Shown: in pieces, positions 1-10,438 of the stretch
Layout: each line of letters begins with the position of its first letter
Position numbering within the stretch: position 1 is the stretch's first letter
Source of the DNA: Callipepla californica brunnescens
Lineage: Eukaryota > Chordata > Aves > Galliformes > Odontophoridae
Direction: 5' to 3'
Length of the DNA stretch: 64,000 bases
NCBI GenBank assembly: GCA_023055505.1
Contig: JALIRH010000096.1
Location: 1,105,001 to 1,169,000 of the forward strand
Notes under the pieces: model-generated
What the model saw: only the letters and a program-made list of their open reading frames with translations
What the model was told of the DNA's origin: nothing
Database searches by the model: none
Translations under genes and position numbers: made by a program

Positions 1-186
1 GTTAGGGTAAGGGTTAGGAATAGGGATAGGGTTTGATTAGGGTAAGGGTTATTGTTTGGATTAGGGGTAGGGTTACGAATAAAGTTAGAGTTAGGGCTAG
101 GATTAGGGTTAGGGTTCGGGATTGGATTAGTGTTAGGGTAAGGAATAAAGTTAGAGTTAGTGTTAGGATTAGGGTTAGGGTAAAGT

Positions 187-880
187 AGGGTTAGGGTTAG
201 GGGTAGGGTTAGGGTTAGGGTTAGGGTTAGGGTTAGGGTAGGGTTAGGGTTAGGGTTTGGGTTAGGCTAGGGTTAGGGTAAGGGTTAGGGTTAGGGTTAG
301 GGTTAGGGTTAGGGTTAGGGTAGGGTTAGGGTTAGGGTTAGGGTTAGGGTTAGGGTTAGGGTAGGGTTAGGGTTAGGGTTAGGGTTAAGGTTAAATTTAT
401 TGTTAGGGTTAGTGTTAGGGTTAGTGTTAGGGTTAGGGTTAGGGTTAGGGTTAGGGTAGGGTTAGGGTTAGGGTTAGGGTTAGGGTTAGGGTTAGGTTAG
501 GGTTGGGGTTAGGGTTAGGGTTAGGGTTAGGTTTAGGGTTAGGGTATGCTTAGGGTTAGGGTAAAATTAGGGTTAGGGTTAGTGTTAGGGTTAGGGTTGA
601 GGTTAGGGTTAGGGTTAGGTTTAGGGTTAGGTAAGGGTTAGGGTTAGGGTAAGAATTAGGATAGGGATTGTGATACAGTTAAGGTAAGGGTTAGGAATTA
701 GAGTTAGGGTTAGGGTTAGGATTAGGGTTAGGGTTAGGTTAGGGTTAGGGTTAGGGTTAAGGTTAGAGTTAGGGTTAGGGTTAGGGTTAGGGTTAGGTTA
801 GGGTTAGGGTTAGGGTAAGAATTATGATAGGGATTGTGATACAGTTAAGGTAAGGGTTAGGAATTAGGGTTAGGGTTAGG
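187..880 (+). repeat. Near-canonical TTAGGG core of copy 1
   Basis: This part holds the longest uninterrupted runs of TTAGGG in the unit (for example 286-326 and 324-358), mixed with TAGGG and TTAGG slips. The same core recurs at about 5,418-6,110 and 10,625-11,320. Runs of four or more GGGTTA steps can fold into G-quadruplexes and can bind telomere-repeat proteins. The rest of the unit is far more degenerate. It is interstitial, not a chromosome end, because non-telomeric DNA follows on the right. Confidence 0.85.
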
Positions 881-2936
881 GTTAGGTTTAGGTTTAGGTT
901 TAGGTTTAGGTTTAGGGTTAGGGTTAGGGTTAGTGTTAGGGTAGGTTAGGGTTAGGGTATGGTAGGGTTAGGGTTAGGGTAGGGTAAGGGTTAGCATTAG
1001 GTTTAGGGTTAGGGTTAGGGTTAGAGTTAGGTTAGGGCTAGGGTTAGGGTTAGGGTTAATGTAGTTTAGGGCTAGGGTTAGGGTTAGGGTTAGGATAGGG
1101 TTAATGTAGGGTTAGGGTTAGTGCTAGGAATCAATTTGGAGGAAGGAAAAGGTATAGGAATTGGTTCATTGTTAGCGTTAGTCTTCAGGGTTAGGGTTCG
1201 GATTTAGCACTATGTTTCAGGTTCCTTTTAGGTTTAGTGATAAGGATTAGGGGTACGTTTAGGTATTGTACAATGCTAAGTGTTAGCTTCTGGGTGGGGG
1301 TTGGGGTTAGATTAAGGGTGAGGGTTAGGGTTAGGACTAGATTTAGGATTAGGTTTAGGAATAGGTTTTCTTTGATTGTTAGGGTGAGAGAAAGGTTAGG
1401 CCTTGGGTTTGTTTTTGGAATAGTTTTGGGTTTCAGAATAGGAATTGGGTTAGTATTTGGAATCTGATTGCTTTAGTATTAGTGTTAGGGTGGGGGTTAG
1501 AAGTTAGGTGAGCGTTGTGGTAATCTAATGCTTTGTGTTAGGCTTAGGGTTGGGCTTTTACTTGAGGTTGGTGTTAGGGTCAGCTTTAGTTTGAAGGTAG
1601 ATTTAGAGTTTAAATTGTGGTCATGCTTTGGATTAGTTTTAGAGTTAGGGTAAGATTTAGGTTTCCTTTCAGTGTTAGGCTGTGAGAATTGTAGGCTTTG
1701 TGTTTTTGGGTTTGTGTTGGGTTTAGGAATTGGAATAGTGTTTGGGATAGTATTAGCGTTAAGGCTGGGGTTAGAGTTAGGTGATGGCTGTGGTAATCTA
1801 ATGCTCTGTGTTAGGTTTAGGGTTGGGCTTCCATCTGGGGTTGGTTTTAAGGTCCCATTTAGATTTCAGGAAGAATTGGAGTTAAATTGAGGTAACGGTT
1901 AGGATTAGATTTAGGGTTCTGATAAGGGTTAGGTTAGGGTTAGGGTTTGGTTCCAAGTTGTTTTTAGGGTTAGGGTTAACGTTAGGTTTCAGGATAGGGT
2001 TAGGAATATAGCTAGGTGTTTGTTAGGTAAGGTTTAGTCCTGGGGTTTCAGTTCGGGTTAGGTGAAGCGTTAGTTTTACAGTTAGAAGACATGTTAGGGT
2101 TAGGGTTAGGTTTTGGTGTAGATTTAGGTTTAGGGTAAGGGTTAGGGATGTAGATGAAGGTTTAGTGGAAGGGGTAGGGTTCTCTTTAGTTTTAGGACCA
2201 GGGAAGGGTCCTAAAAGGGCCTTGGCTAAGGGTGAGTTTTAGTATTTGATTTAGCGTTGCGTTCAGGTCTAGGTTAGTTTGAGTGTCAGGCTGAGAGAAG
2301 GGGTAGGCCTTGGGTTTGGTTCTGGCTTAGTGTTAGGTTTAGGAATAGGAATAGTTTTGGTGTTTGGATTGGGTTTGGGGTTAGTAGTAGGGATTGGATT
2401 GGGGTTAGTGTTAGGTGAGATCTGCGGTAATCTGATGCTTTCTTTGAGGCTTGAGGTTTGAGCTTAAACGTGGTGTTGGTTTTAGGGTAGGATTTAGGGC
2501 TAGGGTTTGGTTGAGGGTAGCATTAGGTTTAGGTTTAGGGGAAGGGTTTTGGTTAGGGTAGAGGTTAGAATTCTGGTTTGGGTTAGGAATAGGGTTCTGG
2601 ACAAGGTAAGGATTTAGTCCTAGGTTTCCAGTTAGGGTAAGGTGAAGTGCTGGTGTTCTAGTTAGGAGAAGAGTTAGGTTGAGGTTTCGGGTTAGGTTTT
2701 TTTGTCGATTTAGGTTTTAGGTAAGGGGTAGATTTTAGACAACATGAGCTTTCTGGTCAGAGTAGGGTTAGGCCTTAGAATATGGATAAGATTAGGATAA
2801 ATGTAGGGTTAGTTTCGGGTTTAGGTTAGTTTGAGTGTTAGGCTGAGAGAAGGGGAGGGCCTTGGGTTTGGGTTTGGTTTAGGGTTAAGATAAGGTTTAG
2901 GAATAGGAGTAGGTTTGGGGTTTGGATTGGGTTTGG

Positions 2937-3123
2937 ACTTGATAGTGACTCCCCACTGAACCATAACATCAGGGCCCCATAAATATCATCGGAATTGGCA
3001 ACACAAACGGTTTGATAGTAGCTACCCGATCTTCAGGTCCTCTGATTGGAATGAACTCAGCACTTTGCTGGCTGTTCCTTGCACCTCCCACCCCAGCTAA
3101 TGTATGGGATGATTTGTATGATG
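2937..3123. other. Non-telomeric spacer at TTAGGG-to-CCCTAA inversion, copy 1
   Basis: About 187 bp of ordinary-complexity sequence separates a TTAGGG-rich left side from a CCCTAA-rich right side. It contains no hexamer and no convincing ORF. The arrangement has the polarity of two chromosome ends joined head to head, but with extra DNA at the joint. The identical spacer in copy 2 is at 8,144-8,330. I do not recognise the sequence. Confidence 0.8.
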
Positions 3124-4596
3124 TAACCCAAAACCAAACCCCAGGCCTACCCCTTCTCTCACCCTGACACTCGAACCAAACCTCCGCCTAAACCTAACCC
3201 TAATATCTAAGCCTAAGCCTAACCCTTCCAATTGCCCTAGCCCTAACACTAACCCTTTTCCTATACCTAACCCTGACCTCAACCCTGATCCTAACCTTTC
3301 CCTAACCCTAACACCAACCCGTAACATCATTTGAATCCTAATCCTATTCCAAACCTTAACCCTATCCCAAGGCCTAACCCTACTCTGACCTTTACACTCC
3401 AACTAACCCAACCTCGATCAATAAATACAAATGGAATCCTAAACCTAAACCTAAACCTAAACCTACTGCTAACACCACAAGTCAGCCTACTTTTCTCCCT
3501 AAATCTAATCATAAATCTCAAAAAATCTTTGTCCCTAACCCTAATCATAAATCCAGTCCAAACTCTGAAACTTTCCCAAAACCTATGCCTATTCCTAACA
3601 CTTACTCTTACCCTAAGTCTATCCCTAACACTAACCCTTCTCCCAGACACAACCCTAAAGCCAACACTAATCCTAACCTAATCTTTATCCTAATCCTAAA
3701 CCTAATCCTAACTCTTACCCTAATTCTAACTCTACCCTAACCCTAACTCTGACCCTCAAACCAAACCCACATTTAAGCACAACCCTAATCCCGACACCTA
3801 GCATCAGATTACCACAACCCTAACGGAACCCTAACCCTAACACTAATGCTAGGACTATCCCAAACCCTAACCCAAGTACTAGACCAAACCATACCCCTAT
3901 CCCTCACTCTAAAACTAACAACCCTAACTAAACTCTAACCGTAACCCTATCCCTAATACTAACACTAATCATCTTTTAAACACCAATGTTATTCCTATTC
4001 CTAAACCTTACCCAATCTCCAAATGAAATCCAAGGCCGGTGCCTTCTCACACCCTAACGATCAAACCAAACCTACATCTAAACCTAACCCTAAATCCAAT
4101 CTTTACCCTAAACCATACACTTGCCCTGGCCTTAACACTAACCCTTTCCCTATACCTAACCCTAACCCTAACCTTAACACTAATTTGAGGCCTATCCCTA
4201 GTAGGAACCCAAAACCTAATTGGAATCTGAATCCTGTTCTTAACCTTAACCCTAACACGACTTAACTCTACTCTGACCCTAAAAGTCAAATTAACCCTAC
4301 TCCTTACCCTAAACCTCAATCTAAACCTAAACCTAACCCTAAACCTAAACTTCACAAGAACACTCAACCTAATCCTAGCACTAACCTAAACTAAAACTAA
4401 AACAACTTTTTTGCTAACCCTAATCCTAAATCTAACCCTAACCCCAAAACTCCCCCAAACCTGACCCTAAACCTAATCCACTCCAAAATCCTTACCCTAA
4501 CCCTAACCCCAAACACCCTAATACTAGAACTAAAGCAATCCTTCACCCTAACCCTAAAACTAACAATTTAACTTTGACCCTAAAACTCAAATTCAC

Positions 4597-4621
4597 CCTA
4601 CATACACTTGATGCTACCTAG
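4597..4621. other. CCCTAA-to-TTAGGG polarity switch, copy 1
   Basis: A stretch of about 25 bp joins a C-rich array on the left to a G-rich array on the right, the opposite polarity to the spacer junction. It recurs at 9,804-9,828. The joint contains the near-palindrome CCTAGG, so part of it is simply hexamer meeting inverted hexamer. Confidence 0.75.
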
Positions 4622-5231
4622 GTTAGGGTCAGGCTCAATCTGGGTTTTGTGTTGGGGTCAAAGGGATAGGGTTAGGGTAGAGTTCGAGTTAGGATGAAGG
4701 TAATGCTTACAGATATGTTTAGAGAATGGAACAGGGTTAGGGTTAAGGTTAGGGTAAGGTTGAAGGTTAGGCTCAGGGACAGATTTAGGGTTAGAGTTTG
4801 GGTTCCTTTTAGGTTTAGGGATAGGGTTAGGGTACGGTTAGGTATTGTACAACGCTAAGTGTTAGCTTCTGGGTAAGGGATAGGGTTAGGGTAAGGGTTA
4901 GATTCAGGGTTAGGGTTAGCATTAGCATCAGGGTTAGGGTTATGGTAAGAGTTAGGATAGGGAATGGGATACAGTTAGGGTAAGGGTTAGGAATAGGGTT
5001 AGGGTTACATTAAGATTAGGGTTAGTGTTTGGATCAGGGGTAGGGTTAGGAATAAAGTTAGAGTAAGGGCTAGGATTAGGGTTAGGGTTAGGGTAGGGAT
5101 ACGGTTAGGGTAGAGTTAAGGTTAGGGTAGGGTTAGGGTTAGGGTAGGGGTTAGGGATAGGGTTAGGGTTAGGGTTAGGGTTAGGTTAGGGTTTGGGTTA
5201 TGGTAAGAGTTAGGATAGGGATTGTGATACG

Positions 5232-8200
5232 GTTAGGGTAAGGGTTAGGAATAGGGATAGGGTTTGATTAGGGTAAGGGTTATTGTTTGGATTAGGGGTA
5301 GGGTTACGAATAAAGTTAGAGTTAGGGCTAGGATTAGGGTTAGGGTTCGGGATTGGATTAGTGTTAGGGTAAGGAATAAAGTTAGAGTTAGTGTTAGGAT
5401 TAGGGTTAGGGTAAAGTAGGGTTAGGGTTAGGGGTAGGGTTAGGGTTAGGGTTAGGGTTAGGGTTAGGGTAGGGTTAGGGTTAGGGTTTGGGTTAGGCTA
5501 GGGTTAGGGTAAGGGTTAGGGTTAGGGTTAGGGTTAGGGTTAGGGTTAGGGTAGGGTTAGGGTTAGGGTTAGGGTTAGGGTTAGGGTTAGGGTAGGGTTA
5601 GGGTTAGGGTTAGGGTTAAGGTTAAATTTATTGTTAGGGTTAGTGTTAGGGTTAGTGTTAGGGTTAGGGTTAGGGTTAGGGTTAGGGTAGGGTTAGGGTT
5701 AGGGTTAGGGTTAGGGTTAGGGTTAGGTTAGGGTTGGGGTTAGGGTTAGGGTTAGGGTTAGGTTTAGGGTTAGGGTATGCTTAGGGTTAGGGTAAAATTA
5801 GGGTTAGGGTTAGTGTTAGGGTTAGGGTTGAGGTTAGGGTTAGGGTTAGGTTTAGGGTTAGGTAAGGGTTAGGGTTAGGGTAAGAATTAGGATAGGGATT
5901 GTGATACAGTTAAGGTAAGGGTTAGGAATTAGAGTTAGGGTTAGGGTTAGGATTAGGGTTAGGGTTAGGTTAGGGTTAGGGTTAGGGTTAAGGTTAGAGT
6001 TAGGGTTAGGGTTAGGGTTAGGGTTAGGTTAGGGTTAGGGTTAGGGTAAGAATTATGATAGGGATTGTGATACAGTTAAGGTAAGGGTTAGGAATTAGGG
6101 TTAGGGTTAGGGTTAGGTTTAGGTTTAGGTTTAGGTTTAGGGTTAGGGTTAGGGTTAGTGTTAGGGTAGGTTAGGGTTAGGGTATGGTAGGGTTAGGGTT
6201 AGGGTAGGGTAAGGGTTAGCATTAGGTTTAGGGTTAGGGTTAGGGTTAGAGTTAGGTTAGGGCTAGGGTTAGGGTTAGGGTTAATGTAGTTTAGGGCTAG
6301 GGTTAGGGTTAGGGTTAGGATAGGGTTAATGTAGGGTTAGGGTTAGTGCTAGGAATCAATTTGGAGGAAGGAAAAGGTATAGGAATTGGTTCATTGTTAG
6401 CGTTAGTCTTCAGGGTTAGGGTTCGGATTTAGCACTATGTTTCAGGTTCCTTTTAGGTTTAGTGATAAGGATTAGGGGTACGTTTAGGTATTGTACAATG
6501 CTAAGTGTTAGCTTCTGGGTGGGGGTTGGGGTTAGATTAAGGGTGAGGGTTAGGGTTAGGACTAGATTTAGGATTAGGTTTAGGAATAGGTTTTCTTTGA
6601 TTGTTAGGGTGAGAGAAAGGTTAGGCCTTGGGTTTGTTTTTGGAATAGTTTTGGGTTTCAGAATAGGAATTGGGTTAGTATTTGGAATCTGATTGCTTTA
6701 GTATTAGTGTTAGGGTGGGGGTTAGAAGTTAGGTGAGCGTTGTGGTAATCTAATGCTTTGTGTTAGGCTTAGGGTTGGGCTTTTACTTGAGGTTGGTGTT
6801 AGGGTCAGCTTTAGTTTGAAGGTAGATTTAGAGTTTAAATTGTGGTCATGCTTTGGATTAGTTTTAGAGTTAGGGTAAGATTTAGGTTTCCTTTCAGTGT
6901 TAGGCTGTGAGAATTGTAGGCTTTGTGTTTTTGGGTTTGTGTTGGGTTTAGGAATTGGAATAGTGTTTGGGATAGTATTAGCGTTAAGGCTGGGGTTAGA
7001 GTTAGGTGATGGCTGTGGTAATCTAATGCTCTGTGTTAGGTTTAGGGTTGGGCTTCCATCTGGGGTTGGTTTTAAGGTCCCATTTAGATTTCAGGAAGAA
7101 TTGGAGTTAAATTGAGGTAACGGTTAGGATTAGATTTAGGGTTCTGATAAGGGTTAGGTTAGGGTTAGGGTTTGGTTCCAAGTTGTTTTTAGGGTTAGGG
7201 TTAACGTTAGGTTTCAGGATAGGGTTAGGAATATAGCTAGGTGTTTGTTAGGTAAGGTTTAGTCCTGGGGTTTCAGTTCGGGTTAGGTGAAGCGTTAGTT
7301 TTACAGTTAGAAGACATGTTAGGGTTAGGGTTAGGTTTTGGTGTAGATTTAGGTTTAGGGTAAGGGTTAGGGATGTAGATGAAGGGTTCTCTTTAGTTTT
7401 AGGACTAGGGAAGGGTCCTAAAAGGGCCTTGGCTAAGGGTGAGTTTTAGTATTTGATTTAGCGTTGCGTTCAGGTCTAGGTTAGTTTGAGTGTCAGGCTG
7501 AGAGAAGGGGTAGGCCTTGGGTTTGGTTCTGGCTTAGTGTTAGGTTTAGGAATAGGAATAGTTTTGGTGTTTGGATTGGGTTTGGGGTTAGTAGTAGGGA
7601 TTGGATTGGGGTTAGTGTTAGGTGAGATCTGCGGTAATCTGATGCTTTCTTTGAGGCTTGAGGTTTGAGCTTAAACGTGGTGTTGGTTTTAGGGTAGGAT
7701 TTAGGGCTAGGGTTTGGTTGAGGGTAGCATTAGGTTTAGGTTTAGGGGAAGGGTTTTGGTTAGGGTAGAGGTTAGAATTCTGGTTTGGGTTAGGAATAGG
7801 GTTCTGGACAAGGTAAGGATTTAGTCCTAGGTTTCCAGTTAGGGTAAGGTGAAGTGCTGGTGTTCTAGTTAGGAGAAGAGTTAGGTTGAGGTTTCGGGTT
7901 AGGTTTTTTTGTCGATTTAGGTTTTAGGTAAGGGGTAGATTTTAGACAACATGAGCTTTCTGGTCAGAGTAGGGTTAGGCCTTAGAATATGGATAAGATT
8001 AGGATAAATGTAGGGTTAGTTTCGGGTTTAGGTTAGTTTGAGTGTTAGGCTGAGAGAAGGGGAGGGCCTTGGGTTTGGGTTTGGTTTAGGGTTAAGATAA
8101 GGTTTAGGAATAGGAGTAGGTTTGGGGTTTGGATTGGGTTTGGACTTGATAGTGACTCCCCACTGAACCATAACATCAGGGCCCCATAAATATCATCGGA

Positions 8201-10438
8201 ATTGGCAACACAAACGGTTTGATAGTAGCTACCCGATCTTCAGGTCCTCTGATTGGAATGAACTCAGCACTTTGCTGGCTGTTCCTTGCACCTCCCACCC
8301 CAGCTAATGTATGGGATGATTTGTATGATGTAACCCAAAACCAAACCCCAGGCCTACCCCTTCTCTCACCCTGACACTCGAACCAAACCTCCGCCTAAAC
8401 CTAACCCTAATATCTAAGCCTAAGCCTAACCCTTCCAATTGCCCTAGCCCTAACACTAACCCTTTTCCTATACCTAACCCTGACCTCAACCCTGATCCTA
8501 ACCTTTCCCTAACCCTAACACCAACCCGTAACATCATTTGAATCCTAATCCTATTCCAAACCTTAACCCTATCCCAAGGCCTAACCCTACTCTGACCTTT
8601 ACACTCCAACTAACCCAACCTCGATCAAGAAATACAAATGGAATCCTAAACCTAAACCTAAACCTAAACCTACTGCTAACACCACAAGTCAGCCTACTTT
8701 TCTCCCTAAATCTAATCATAAATCTCAAAAAATCTTTGTCCCTAACCCTAATCATAAATCCAGTCCAAACTCTGAAACTTTCCCAAAACCTATGCCTATT
8801 CCTAACACTTACTCTTACCCTAAGTCTATCCCTAACACTAACCCTTCTCCCAGACACAACCCTAAAGCCAACACTAATCCTAACCTAATCTTTATCCTAA
8901 TCCTAAACCTAATCCTAACTCTTACCCTAATTCTAACTCTACCCTAACCCTAACTCTGACCCTCAAACCAAACCCACATTTAAGCACAACCCTAATCCCG
9001 ACACCTAGCATCAGATTACCACAACCCTAACGGAACCCTAACCCTAACACTAATGCTAGGACTATCCCAAACCCTAACCCAAGTACTAGACCAAACCATA
9101 CCCCTATCCCTCACTCTAAAACTAACAACCCTAACTAAACTCTAACCGTAACCCTATCCCTAATACTAACACTAATCATCTTTTAAACACCAATGTTATT
9201 CCTATTCCTAAACCTTACCCAATCTCCAAATGAAATCCAAGGCCGGTGCCTTCTCACACCCTAACGATCAAACCAAACCTACATCTAAACCTAACCCTAA
9301 ATCCAATCTTTACCCTAAACCATACACTTGCCCTGGCCTTAACACTAACCCTTTCCCTATACCTAACCCTAACCCTAACCTTAACACTAATTTGAGGCCT
9401 ATCCCTAGTAGGAACCCAAAACCTAATTGGAATCTGAATCCTGTTCTTAACCTTAACCCTAACACGACTTAACTCTACTCTGACCCTAAAAGTCAAATTA
9501 ACCCTACTCCTTACCCTAAACCTCAATCTAAACCTAAACCTAACCCTAAACCTAAACTTCACAAGAACACTCAACCTAATCCTAGCACTAACCTAAACTA
9601 AAACTAAAACAACTTTTTTGCTAACCCTAATCCTAAATCTAACCCTAACCCCAAAACTCCCCCAAACCTGACCCTAAACCTAATCCACTCCAAAATCCTT
9701 ACCCTAACCCTAACCCCAAACACCCTAATACTAGAACTAAAGCAATCCTTCACCCTAACCCTAAAACTAACAATTTAACTTTGACCCTAAAACTCAAATT
9801 CACCCTACATACACTTGATGCTACCTAGGTTAGGGTCAGGCTCAATCTGGGTTTTGTGTTGGGGTCAAAGGGATAGGGTTAGGGTAGAGTTCGAGTTAGG
9901 ATGAAGGTAATGCTTACAGATATGTTTAGAGAATGGAACAGGGTTAGGGTTAAGGTTAGGGTAAGGTTGAAGGTTAGGCTCAGGGACAGATTTAGGGTTA
10001 GAGTTTGGGTTCCTTTTAGGTTTAGGGATAGGGTTAGGGTACGGTTAGGTATTGTACAACGCTAAGTGTTAGCTTCTGGGTAAGGGATAGGGTTAGGGTA
10101 AGGGTTAGATTCAGGGTTAGGGTTAGCATTAGCATCAGGGTTAGGGTTATGGTAAGAGTTAGGATAGGGAATGGGATACAGTTAGGGTAAGGGTTAGGAA
10201 TAGGGTTAGGGTTACATTAAGATTAGGGTTAGTGTTTGGATCAGGGGTAGGGTTAGGAATAAAGTTAGAGTAAGGGCTAGGATTAGGGTTAGGGTTAGGG
10301 TAGGGATACGGTTAGGGTAGAGTTAAGGTTAGGGTAGGGTTAGGGTTAGGGTAGGGGTTAGGGATAGGGTTAGGGTTAGGGTTAGGGTTAGGTTAGGGTT
10401 TGGGTTATGGTAAGAGTTAGGATAGGGATTGTGATACG
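5232..10438. repeat. 5.2-kb telomere-like tandem unit, copy 2
   Basis: This is the second complete unit, 5,207 bp long, with the same internal order as copy 1: TTAGGG block, spacer at 8,144-8,330, CCCTAA block, and a flip back to TTAGGG near 9,804-9,828. It lacks the 18-bp segment present in copy 1 and in the distant partial copy near 61,850, so copies 2 and 3 share a deletion. Confidence 0.93.
8144..8330. other. Non-telomeric spacer at TTAGGG-to-CCCTAA inversion, copy 2
   Basis: The same sequence as 2,937-3,123, displaced by 5,207 bp, at the same strand switch. Copy 3 ends exactly where this spacer would begin. Confidence 0.8.

Larger units (their letters stand above)
1..5231. repeat. 5.2-kb telomere-like tandem unit, copy 1
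   Basis: This is a complete unit in register with the window start. It is made of degenerate telomeric hexamers: the plus strand is TTAGGG-rich to 2,936, a non-telomeric spacer follows, CCCTAA-rich sequence runs to about 4,600, and then TTAGGG-rich sequence again. Bases 1 onward match 5,232 onward almost letter for letter. The differences I can see against copy 2 are one extra 6-bp TAGGTT step near 890-915, an 18-bp segment near 2,155-2,175 that copies 2 and 3 lack, and a T/G difference near 3,423. The short basic (RVRVRF-type) and NPNP-type open frames in it are hexamer artefacts. The near identity means a recent duplication or an assembly repeat. Confidence 0.93.

Noticed and set aside
1..880. 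True chromosome end (terminal telomere)
   Set aside because: At a left end the plus strand should read CCCTAA. Here it reads TTAGGG, is degenerate, and recurs internally.
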